Source of the DNA: Catonia carolina
Taxonomy: Eukaryota; Arthropoda; Insecta; Hemiptera; Achilidae
Reading direction: 5' to 3'
Assembly: GCA_035578175.1 (NCBI GenBank)
Contig: JAQMRL010000001.1
Location: forward strand, 186,631,283-186,695,282
Length of the DNA stretch: 64,000 nt
Positions 22,541 through 32,646 of this stretch are shown piece after piece (position 1 is the stretch's first letter; each line of letters opens with the position of its first letter). Under the pieces are notes generated by a model, which searched no databases, was not told the origin of the DNA, and saw only the letters and a list, made by a program, of their open reading frames with translations. The position numbers and the translations under genes were made by a program.

Positions 22541-25196
22541 AGTTTAAAATTTATAAAAGAAGAAATGTAATAATCGAATTAGTATTTATTTTGACTGTAA
22601 AAAATATGAATTATTATGATATCAAAGTATTGTATTATATTATTACTTGATGTAAATCGTGTAAAAAAATGTAATGTATGTTTGTTTGTACAATACAATT
22701 TTTAGACAACTTCGAAGATTAAATGATAAATTACGGATTAAATGATAAATTACAGTTATTAGGAATTCAGACGCTATTTTTATATTTTCATATTGTCAAT
22801 GATAATCTTAAAAAGAAATGTACTAATAGTTTACCTGTTGTGTCGGCCGAAACTCAGTGTGTGCACGCAACTAGTGACACGTCCTTGAATGGGAGAGTTC
22901 AACGCTGCCCTGCTGTCAAGGGTATTTTCTCAATAGGCCAACAGGTTAAGTTTAGTGCAAGGCGGACGAGACTAGGCTAATAAATTGTGTAAAAATTAAG
23001 AAAATGACAGTATCAATTAATTAGATTATTCATTTTTTAATTTTTTATATTCATTCCTTGAATATTAAGTACGTATCGTATATTCAGTGTCACTTGTGGT
23101 GCATTGTTACTGTAAAGAATGCGTTAGAGATAACAATTTCTAACCAAAATAAAACAGAGAAAAAGAAATGAAACTTGTTGAAAGATAAAAATAAATATAC
23201 ATACAAGGGTTACGAAAATGTCGTTTAAAATTCGAATATTTCAAAAAGAAAGAACGGAGGAATAGACATTCACGTTTTGTGGAAGTGTGTAGCTGTGTAC
23301 CGGGTGAAGTTTATTTATAGCAAGTTTTTAAAAAGGGAAAGGCTTATTCTCAAAAGGGGAGTGAATTAGTGTGCACACGTGTATAGGTGTGTCTGTATTT
23401 GTAGAGATACATTTGTGTTCGATGCGTACATATATGTTGTTGTGGCGTACATACGCGTACATATGCAACGACAAGCAAGTGTTGTGTTGTCGGGAAAACG
23501 TAAAAGAGAGATGAAGAAGAAGAGAAGATGCCGTATAAGTGGTCGTCAGTGAGGGGGTGAGACATACAAAATAAATAGCTTAAACAAAGTGTGATGTATT
23601 TTATAGTGGGGCATCCGGCCAAAAGATTCCTCTTGCACCTCCATCCACTCTTTTCCAGCTCACGCACAAACGGCTTCCATTCCTTTACAATTCCAACACG
23701 AGCATAAAATTGCTTAACGCGTACCTTCACCGTTGTACCTTACACTTACATTGATGTATTCTCAATTCCTTCCAGGAAAACGTTCAACAGCTGATGAAGT
23801 ATGTCGGGCATATTTCAACTTTAAACATGTAACGTTACTATTAGCCCTAGCTATTACAAATAAAACGTAACTTCAGAATTTCTGAAAACAAACCTTTTAC
23901 TAATACTATATATAACATCTTCTGTGAAATTGTTTTTGTATATCGATGTTATTATGTAGTATTCAAAGTATAAATTACCTTTTACTTGAGCACGAGAAGA
24001 TCTTCACAGACTTTTAGTTTGAAAGGAAAAACTACTTTTTGGCAAACATATAAAAAATGTTATCTGAATCACTGGTTACAAACTGTGTATAAAACATCAA
24101 ATTTTAACGTTGGAAAATTCTTAAACTATGAAAGGAAAACCGTTTGTAGCAGATTGAATGTTTGAAAGCGGATTGAAAAATTTTATTCATAATATGACTT
24201 AAGACCACAAGAAGAGGTCTAAATAATTGAAACAAAAAAGTTTACGCGTTGAACAGAAAAACTTTGTTACTGAAGAACAAATCAACAAAATGTTATGTTT
24301 TATTGCTAACACACGCACTTGGATGGAAATTTTTGAATTTTTCCGTTTAGTTTATTTTAGGCCATGTTAATAAGTGATTTTAGTTGTTTACAGAAGCTCT
24401 ATTGCAGCCCTCATTCTTTCACTGTAGGATTTTTCCTTCCTTTTTTACACCCAATATCCTGTTTTTATTATTTTTGGAAACCCTTCAGGTTGGCAAGCAA
24501 TTGTCTTGTTTATTGGTTCGGTCCATTCAAATTTTCACAATGTACTTGTAGGAAATCTTAGTCCTGCATTTTCTTTTTATTCTTATAACAAATCGCTGAA
24601 TATGTCTCATAACATTTTTCACACTTATTTCTACTATTTCATGATAGTTGTTCGTAATTTTTCCGATTGAGAAATATAACTTCAAAAGAAATACTGTTCT
24701 CAATTACTGATCACTTGTCATTTTATATAGAACACGAACATCGTTTTTACAGTATAATTCGTATCTTCATAAGAAAGAAAATTTATTGACTGGAAAATGT
24801 TCAATTCCTATTGGAGATGATAAATTATGACAGCTGTAATGACTGTAATATTCATTAATATTAGCATCACTGCACCAACTATTAATATCGTAAAACAAAT
24901 TTGTATGAATTTAAATTTAATATTTATTTCCAGTTTCTTCCACAATCATTACTTTTATTTTCTTTTACTCTATGTGTAATATAGTGAGAAAGTGTTGCGA
25001 CAGTGCTAAATTTTTGAAATATAGATTTTAACTGATCACCTTTCATGATCTTGAAGCCAAAAACACGTCCCTTTGTACAGTGCTTGTGTTCCTGTACAAG
25101 TTATACATTATGGAGTAAATTGTAATCAACTGGGTTGAAATTTTAAAAGAAAAACTTCCTTAATTAACGTCAGACAGTTTTTATCGTTAACTATGA
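22541..25196. other. Non-coding stretch with two GC-richer patches
   Basis: Mostly AT-rich. Patches at about 22820-22980 and 23270-23730 have higher GC. The second holds a 126-codon minus-strand frame (23350-23730) whose first 35 residues look protein-like, but no family is recognised and the rest reads as low-complexity noise. Alternating purine-pyrimidine strings (gcgtacatatatg, gtacatacgcgtac) lie at 23420-23470. Confidence 0.4.
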
Positions 25197-25370
25197 TGGT
25201 TGGAGTTGAATAATCATTCTCTCTCAGGAATGGTCGGCCTGGGTCTCTATAAGGTTATACCTTATTTACCCGTCACGCACATCATCCCCATTTTATTGGG
25301 TCATGGGGTTGCTTATTGTTTTGAATTGAGAAAATTGCAACGTATACACATTAGGGATAAAAAATAATAT
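25197..25370 (+). repeat. Repeat family D, copy 1
   Basis: About 170 bp shared with 63674-63848 in the same orientation. Shared strings are tctctcaggaat, gtcggcctgggtct, cacatcatcc, attgggtcatggggttgctt and acacattag. It ends in an A/T-rich tail. It looks like a short interspersed element, but no pol III boxes are clear. Confidence 0.7.
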
Positions 25371-25449
25371 TACAGTTTGGTCTGTATATTTTCAATTTCA
25401 ATTTTCAAATTTTTAAAGGTACCAGCTGTTATTCATTTTTTATCTAGTT

Positions 25450-25464
25450 AATATTTCAAAAGTT
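25450..25464 (+). repeat. Target duplication, left copy of twin-primed LINE
   Basis: aatatttcaaaagtt, identical to 27957-27971. Its last eight bases also match the LINE, as expected for the internal priming site. Confidence 0.88.
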
Positions 25465-26907
25465 GCTGTTGTTACATGTTCATTTACAGGAATATCTGCT
25501 GTAAATAGCGTGTATAGAAAAGGACTTAAAATGCTACCTTGAGGTACACCTGAACGAATTAGGTGCAAGGTCGATAACTCATCATCAAATTTCACTTGGA
25601 AAAAACGATCGGTTAAGAATGATTTTAGAATAGGAAAATAATTATGATCCAGGTTTAATTTAATTTTGTGTAGAAGAGCTAAATGCCATACCTTGTCAAA
25701 GGCCTGAGCTACGTCTAAGAAGACGGCTGAGCAAAATTTCTTTTTTTCTAAGGTATATCGAATTTGGTTAACTATCCGATGTACCTGTTCTATCGTAGAA
25801 TGTTTTTCACGGAAACCGAATTGATGATCCGGGTAAACACTTTCTTCCAAAAAAGGTTTTAGACGATCAAGTAGTAATTTTTCAAAAACTTTTGATGTGA
25901 CGGATAGAAGACTGATCGGTCTATATGACGTAATTTCAGTAGGTTCTTTGCCAGGTTTGAGAATCATGACTACTTTGGCAACTTTCCATTGAGATGGAAA
26001 GCAACCCGTCCTTAGAATTGCGTTGAAAATGAATGTCAGGAGTAAAATTACCTTCCTTGGGAGTTGCTTCAACACCTCACCGGTAATTAGGTCATAGCCA
26101 GGGGCTTTTTTGGAACTCAGGCGCTTTTGGATTGTAGATATAACTTCAGCCAGAGTGAAAGATTTGATAGGAGGTGATAGCTGAAATGGGGCTTCAAGAT
26201 GTTCTAAAATGTCTTCTTCTAATTTTCGATCGATATCATCGTCGTGTGGACGGAAGACAGTGGACAGATATTCCGCAAACGCTTCCACTTTTTCTTTTGT
26301 GGTCCTAGCCCAATTTCCATCCGTTAGACGAAGAGGTGGAATTTGTTTCTTTGATCGTTTTATGTATCTTGTAGCTTTCCATAATGAATAGTCAGTAGCT
26401 GCCGTTGGAGATAATTGAACCAACCTGTCTTGGAAATAATGATTATGCAGTTCTAGAAGCGTGTACTTTAGATGTTGTGCTGCACGATTGAATCTTGTTT
26501 TGTCATCTGGGTGTCTGCTATGCTGCCAAATTCGACGTAATCTTCGTTTGTAGTTTATCAATTCTCGAATGGTAGCAGGACAACTGTTGCCATGAGTGTT
26601 TTTGTTGGCGTCTGTAGTTGATTTCCATGCGGCATTTTGCACTACCTTATTAAAATGCTCAACCGCTTCCTCAATCTCGTCTTGCGATTTTAATGATACA
26701 TTTAGAATTATATTTTCGGTAACCAGACGCTTAAAGGAGGCCCAATCTGTGTTTTTGTTACACAGAATAGGGAGTGTCTTCTTTTTTTGTAGTTTACAAC
26801 CAACGCTGGCGATTATAGGAGTGTGATCTGAGGACAAATCCAGGACCGATTTTACTCGAATAGAATTTTGACTTATATTTTTGGTAACAAAAAAGTCAAG
26901 GAGATCC
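25457..26907 (-). pseudogene. Inverted LINE segment: endonuclease end and RT front half
   Basis: The minus-strand frame carries the end of the endonuclease domain (DLLDFFVTKN, LSSDHTPI with the SDH motif), a linker, and the front of reverse transcriptase: SYRPISLLSVTSKVFEK, HQFGFREKHST, AVFLDVAQAFDKVW (motif A) and SGVPQGSILSP (motif B). It stops at TTATF, just before the catalytic FADD. The first 14 codons and the last few of the open frame are chance fusions to antisense LINE and to host DNA. No internal stop is seen. Because it points away from its own C-terminal half, no complete protein can be made. Confidence 0.85.
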
Positions 26908-27956
26908 CCAGTCCACGCTTCTGAAAAACTACAGCAACATCTAAATGACATTCAAGACTGGTGCCAAAAATGGAGGATCAAAGTAAATAAACAGAAGTCT
27001 GCACACGTAACCTTTACGATGAAACGAGAATCATGTTCACCAGTAACGTTTCGCAACAACGTAATTCCACATTCAGATGATGTGAGATACTTGGGCATCT
27101 ATCTAGACAGACGATTGACGTGGAGAAAACATATATGGACCAAACGGAAACAACTTGGACTCAAATTACGACAACTATATTGGCTTGTTGGGAGGCGATC
27201 ACAGTTGTCTTTGGAAAATAAATTGACACTGTACAAGGTGATGATAAAACCAGTTTGGAGTTATGGAATTGAACTCTGGGGCACAGCAAGTACATCTAAT
27301 GTAGAAATATTACAGAGATTCCAATCGAAGTTTCTTCGACTTATATGCTGTGCACCTTGGTATGTGCCTAATGAAGTACTTCATCATGACCTGGGCATAC
27401 CTACGGTGGGAGAAGAAATTAGCAGTCGGAGTGAAAAGTATATAACCAAGTTGGACACTCATTCCAATCATTTGGCCATAAATCTTCTCGATGACAATAT
27501 TGAACATGAAAGACTCAAGAAGGCGAGAATATTAGATCTTCCATTCCGTTTCACCTGATCTAAAATGTTTAACCATCCTTTTAAGATCAAAAACACAAAA
27601 TGATATTACGGTTGTCAACTATTATTTATTAATAATCTAAATCTTGCTAACTCTCATTAATCTAAAATTAATCATCTAATAAATTTTCTATCATCAGTTA
27701 CGCAGATCATCAGTATCACGTCGTCATTCGCTTCTTTTCACACCTTCATTCACTTCATCCGTATAAAAAAAAAGAAAAAAAAATTGTACATCACCAGGAC
27801 CAAGAAGAAACCCTTCATCAACTATAACCAAACGATGACTTGGAAGCAACGCTGCTGAGTGCTGTCTTCTTCAAGTTTTATTCATCATCAACACATTTAC
27901 TGAAAGTTTTTGTTAAACTGTTTGTAAATAATTCTTAGTGTTAAAAAAAAAAAAAA
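25465..27956 (+). mobile_element. Twin-primed (5'-inverted) Jockey-like LINE
   Basis: The 3' part of a LINE lies in plus orientation (26906-27956, ending in a 16-base A-run) and its 5' part lies inverted just upstream (25457-26907). The whole is flanked by a 15-bp direct repeat aatatttcaaaagtt (25450-25464 and 27957-27971). The inverted segment begins inside the duplication: its first eight bases, caaaagtt, are shared by target and element. The inversion junction shares 2-4 bases (tcc), and about 31 bases of element are lost there, including the FADD catalytic motif. This is the textbook product of twin priming, in which the second target strand primes inside the LINE RNA. It is the same family as 28788-31944. 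Confidence 0.92.
26906..27558 (+). pseudogene. Sense LINE segment: RT C-terminal half
   Basis: Plus-strand continuation of the same ORF2. It starts just after the lost FADD motif with SPVHASEKLQQHLNDIQDW, then KVNKQKSAHVTF (motif D), RYLGIYLDRRLTWRKHI (motif E), the thumb region KPVWSYGIELWG, and a C-terminus ending ARILDLPFRFT. The frame is open through the stop at 27558. A 3' UTR of about 0.38 kb and the A-run at 27943-27958 follow. Confidence 0.85.
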
Positions 27957-27971
27957 AATATTTCAAAAGTT
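27957..27971 (+). repeat. Target duplication, right copy of twin-primed LINE
   Basis: aatatttcaaaagtt follows the poly(A) run directly. The exact left edge is ambiguous by two A's. Confidence 0.85.
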
Positions 27972-28645
27972 ACACTTCATATTTTTCTTTTCAAAACAAT
28001 ACCATTGGGTATTGTCTTCGTCATGTGAACCCGTGCATGCTATTTACTTATAGTTTTTTGTTTTTAAACTGATTTTAAAATCTCAGATGTTAGGAAAAAA
28101 TGTACCAAAATAATTTTGAACCAGCAATATAGTTAAAATAATACAGGGAATATGTGTGATACACAAAGATGATGTTTAATAATAAATAATTAAAAAATTG
28201 TCTTGTAAATAAGGCATTTATTTAAATTTTAGGATCTGGTGTTGTGCGGTTCTTTATGACTCCATGCTTAAAGTAATATACCAAATAATACAAAAATGTA
28301 ATAGAATATTACAATACTATTATCTATTATTCAATGTAAGTAGATTAAAATCTTGTAGAAACTTTAAAAATAGTAAGTTTTTATGTACAACTTAATTAGA
28401 TGCTTACTTTAAATAATATATTTTAATTAATCAGTGCACATATCGTTAGTTAAGTATTTCATGTTACTTTATTCAGGTTAAGCATGTTAAAGACATTATT
28501 AAATTTATCATGCCTCTATTTACTATTAAATTTATCGTAGTCGGTTATGGTATTTCCTATGAAAGTTGCTTTCAGTTGTTTTAAAAGAGCTTATTCGGCC
28601 ATCAATATACTAAAATAACAAATTACATTTATTATAGTAGAATAA
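27972..28645. other. AT-rich spacer between two LINEs
   Basis: No gene or repeat is seen. This is host flank separating two LINEs of one family whose 3' parts face each other, so it forms part of the loop of a large inverted repeat. Confidence 0.5.
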
Positions 28646-28787
28646 TTTATTAAACATTGTTTATCAAAAACCGATCGATATTATTGACTGGTTAGTTTGT
28701 TTTGGATTAAAACTCTTTTTAGGCATTCGTGGACTTAACGAACTAGCCAAACTGCAAAATATGTATTATGTTTAGAGAAAATATTAA
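28646..28787 (+). repeat. 142-bp direct repeat, left copy
   Basis: It matches 31945-32086 over 142 bases with two substitutions seen (G/T near 28659, C/T near 28724). The right edge abuts the T-run of the LINE exactly, and the other copy abuts the LINE 5' end exactly. It behaves as a very long target-site duplication. Confidence 0.88.
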
Positions 28788-31700
28788 TATTTTTTTTTTT
28801 TTTAACAGTAAGAATTATTGACAAACAGTTTAACAAAAACTTTCAGTAAATGTGTTGATGATGAATAAAACTTGAAGAAGACAGCACTCAGCAGCGTTGC
28901 TTCCAAGTCATCGTTTGGTTATAGTTGATGAAGGGTTTCTTCTTGGTCCTGGTGATGTACAATTTTTTTTTCTTTTTTTTATACGGATGAAGTGAATGAA
29001 GGTGTGAAAAGAAGCGAATGAAGACGTGATACTGATGATCTGTGTAACTGATGATAGAAAATTTATTAGATGATTAATTTTAGATTAATGAGAGTTAGCA
29101 AGATTTAGATTATTAATAAATAAGAGTTGACAACCGCAATATAATTTTGTGTTTTTGATCTTAAAAGGATGGTTAAACATTTTAGATCAGGTGAAACGGA
29201 ATGGAAGATCTAATATTCTCGCCTTCTTGAGTCTTTCATGTTCAATATTGTCATCGAGAAGATTTATAGCCAAATGATTGGAATGAGTGTCCAACTTGGT
29301 TATATACTTTTCACTCCGACTGCTAATTTCTTCTCCCACCGTAGGTATGCCCAGGTCATGATGGAGTACTTCATTAGGCACATACCAAGGTGCACAGCAT
29401 ATAAGTCGAAGAAACTTCGATTGGAATCTCTGTAATATTTCTACATTAGAGTACTTGCTGTGCCCCAGAGTTCAATTCCATAACTCCAAACTGGTTTCAT
29501 CATCACCTTGTACAGTGTCAATTTATTTTCCAAAGACAACTGTGATCGCCTCCCAACAAGCCAATATAGTTGTCGTAATTTGAGTCCAAGTTGTTTCCGT
29601 TTGGTCCATATATGTTTTCTCCACGTCAATCGCCTGTCTAGATAGATGCCCAAGTACCTCACATCATCTGAATGTGGAATTAGGTTGTTGCGAAACGTTA
29701 CTGGTGAACATGATTCTCGTTTCATCGTAAAGGTTACGTGTGCAGACTTCTGTTCATTTACTTTGATCCTCCATTTTTGGCACCAGTCTTGAATGTCATT
29801 TAGATGTTGCTGTAGTTTTTCAGAAGCGTGGACTGGGGAGGCATCAGATGCAATAACAGCAGTGTCATCGGCAAAAGTTGCTGTTGTTACATGTTCATTT
29901 ACAGGAATATCTGCTGTAAATAGCGTGTATAGAAAAGGACTTAAAATGCTACCTTGAGGTACACCTGAACAAATTAGGTGCAAGGTCGATAACTCATCAT
30001 CAAATTTCACTTGGAAAAAACGATCGGTTAAGAATGATTTTAGAATAGGAAAATAATTATGATCCAGGTTTAATTTAATTTTGTGTAGAAGAGCTAAATG
30101 CCATACCTTTTCAAAGGCCTGAGCTACGTCTAAGAAGACGGCTGAGCAAAATTCCTTTTTTTCTAAGGTATATCGAATTTGGTTAACTATCCGATGTACC
30201 TGTTCTACCGTAGAATGTTTTTCACGGAAACCGAATTGATGATCCGGGTAAACACTTTCTTCCTAAAAAGGTTTTAGACGATCAAGTAGTAATTTTTCAA
30301 AAACTTTTGAAGTGACGGATAGAAGACTGATCGGTCTATATGACGTAATTTCGGTAGGTTCTTTGCCAGGTTTGAGAATTATGACTATTTGGGCAACTTT
30401 CCATTGAGATGGAAAGCAACCCGTCCTTAGAATTGCGTTGAAAATGAATGTCAGGAGTAAAATTCCCTTCCTTGGGAGTTGCTTCAACACCTCACCGGTA
30501 ATTAGGTCATAGCCAGGGGCTTTTTTGGAACTCAGGCGCTTTTGGATTGTAGTTATCACTTCAGCCGGAGTGAAAGATTTGATAGGAGGTGATAGCTGAA
30601 ATGGGGCTTCAAGATGTTCTAAAATGTCTTCTTCTAATTTTCGATCGATATCATCGTCGTGTGGACGGAAGACAGTGGACAGATATTCCGCAAACGCTTC
30701 CACTTTTTCTTTTGTGGTCCTAGCCCAATTTCCATCCGTTAGACGAAGCGGTGGAATTTGTTTCTTTGATCGTTTTATGTATCTTGTAGCTTTCCATAAT
30801 AAATAGTCAGTAGCTGCCGTTGGAGATAATTGAACCAACCTGTCTTGGAAATAATGATTACGCAGTTCTAGAAGCGTGTACTTTAGATGTTGTGCTGCAC
30901 GATTGAATCTTGTTTTGTCATCTGGGTGTCTGCTATGCTGCCAAATTCGACGTAATCTTCGTTTGTAGTTTATCATTTCTCGAATAGTAGCAGGACAACT
31001 GTTGCCATGAGTGTTTTTGTTGGCGTCTGTAGTTGATTTCCATGCGGCATTTTGCACTACCTTATTAAAATGCTCAACCGCTTCCTCAATCTCGTCTTGC
31101 GATTTTAATGATACATTTAGAATTATATTTTCGGTAACCAGACGCTTAAAGGAGGCCCAATCTGTGTTTTTGTTACACAGAATAGGGAGTGTCTTCTTTT
31201 TTTGTAGTTTACAACCAACGCTGGCGATTATAGGAGTGTGATCTGAGGACAAATCCAGGACCGATTTTACTCGAATAGAATTTTGACTTATATTTTTGGT
31301 AACAAAAAAGTCGAGGAGATCCGGAATTCTGCGTCGATCGGTTGGCCAGTACGTTGGTTCACCCGTCGATAACAAGCCTAAATTATGTTTTTGTACAACA
31401 TTAAACAGAGTTCTACCCCTTGGATTACATAAACGAGAACCCCATGCCTGATTTTTCGCATTGTAATCACCTCCTGCAATAAATTTGTTACCTAAACTTT
31501 CAAAAAAAGTTTCAAATTGAGCGGCCGTAACGTGATGCCGCGGGGGAGAGTACAGCGCTGAAATTGTTACTTGTCCGCGCACGTCCTCAATGACAATGTT
31601 TGTTGCTTGTAGATAAGGTGTTTCGAATTTTTGAAGTTCGTAATGTTTAATTTTATTTTTTATTAATATAGCGGAGCCTCCATGCGCCGTACCATCAGGA

Positions 31701-31944
31701 TGATTAGTAAAGTATAGAGAATAACCGTTGCACCTGATGTAACTCCTGTTAGTGAAATGTGTTTCTGATAAAAGCATGACATCGATGTTGTATATGTTTA
31801 AAAATGTGACAAGTTCTTGAATATGTTGACTTAAGCCATTGGCGTTCCAGAGTGCAATTTTATATAATACTTGCTCCATTTTAATTCAATTTCGAAACAA
31901 CGATTGTAAGTAAATTTAATAGTGTCGCAATTTGTTCTGTTTCT
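28788..31944 (-). mobile_element. Near-complete Jockey-like LINE (family B)
   Basis: Minus-strand LINE of 3157 bp. It runs from 65 bases upstream of ORF2 through endonuclease, reverse transcriptase, a 3' UTR of about 0.38 kb and a 14-base poly(A) tail (T-run 28790-28803). ORF1 is missing, so it is 5' truncated. It sits between 142-bp direct repeats (28646-28787 and 31945-32086). It is nearly identical at the protein level to the twin-primed copy at 25.4-28.0 kb. More diverged copies lie at 46935-47735 and 49197-49740. Two differences in 142 bases between the duplications suggest a fairly recent insertion. Confidence 0.9.
29187..31879 (-). pseudogene. Jockey-like ORF2: endonuclease plus reverse transcriptase, two lesions
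   Basis: An APE-type endonuclease nicks target DNA and reverse transcriptase copies the LINE RNA. From the ATG at 31879 the endonuclease motifs are all visible: WNANGL, SETHF, SALYSPP, GGDYNAKNQAWGS, DLLDFFV and LSSDHTPI. RT motifs follow: SYRPISLLS, HQFGFREKHST, AVFLDVAQAFEKVW (motif A, with AFE where the sister copy has AFD), SGVPQGSILSP, FADD, KVNEQKSAH and YLGIYLDRRLTW. The C-terminus ends DLPFRFT. Two lesions break it. A TAG at 30263-30265 replaces a Leu codon (TTG in the other copy). A one-base deletion near 29449 shifts the last 90 or so codons. Otherwise the frame is intact, so loss of function looks recent. Confidence 0.88.
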
Positions 31945-32086
31945 TTTATTAAACATTTTTTATCAAAAACCGATCGATATTATTGACTGGTTAGTTTGTT
32001 TTGGATTAAAACTCTTTTTAGGTATTCGTGGACTTAACGAACTAGCCAAACTGCAAAATATGTATTATGTTTAGAGAAAATATTAA
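31945..32086 (+). repeat. 142-bp direct repeat, right copy
   Basis: Second copy of the long duplication. Its left edge abuts the 5' end of the LINE. Host DNA continues to the right with catgaatcta, which is not shared with the left copy. Confidence 0.88.
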
Positions 32087-32625
32087 CATGAATCTATTTT
32101 TAAATTAATCAATAATTTAAAAATTGTAATTCATTCACCAACTAGATGTCTAAAGTTAGTATAGGTTTACCTTAAAAAGTTAGGAGACTAACAAAACAAT
32201 TATGTATAACACATATCCCACCAAATATAACAAATAACGAAGTGCATGGATATCGTTTGGATTCCACTGCATGTTAGTGTACCCAGCAAAAAGGCAGCAA
32301 ACATGACCGTAAATAAAATTTTAAATGTCCCAATTAAGTCAAGAACACTTATTGTAGTCACAATTTTAATGAAATGCCTTCACCGCTAAAACAAAGAACA
32401 TTGAAAGAAAATTTGGTCACACTAACCTCCATCACAGCCACGAAGCGCAAAAGGAAACAATTATATTTGAAAAACTTCAACCACACATGGGACTCCAAAG
32501 AAATTAAGTTGTACTTAACTGGTGCGTATCGGTCAAGCTTCACTAACACACAAACAAATAATGAAAAAATGTACTATATGACATTACACACAATGATAGG
32601 CCTACACTCCGATATAATGCACATT
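32087..32625. other. Host flank with a chance open frame
   Basis: A 96-codon plus-strand frame (32374-32664) has no recognisable domain, and its last codons lie in the duplicated target and 5' junction of the next LINE. I see no gene here. Confidence 0.45.
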
Positions 32626-32646
32626 ATTACCAAATGCTTAAATACA
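32626..32646 (+). repeat. 21-bp target duplication, left copy
   Basis: Identical to 34360-34380 (starts attaccaaatg, ends cttaaataca). It marks the 5' edge of the RTE-like insertion. Confidence 0.92.

Noticed and set aside
23350..23730. 126-codon minus-strand frame
   Set aside because: The first 35 residues look protein-like, but the rest follows a GT/CA-rich low-complexity tract. No family is recognised.
25440..26951. Intact 503-residue protein
   Set aside because: The frame joins an inverted LINE segment to antisense LINE at one end and host DNA at the other. It lacks the FADD motif and the C-terminal half.
28646..32086. Reading the 142-bp repeats as LTRs of an LTR retrotransposon
   Set aside because: The enclosed element is a LINE with endonuclease, Jockey-type RT and poly(A). 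No gag, protease, integrase, primer site or TG..CA ends are present.
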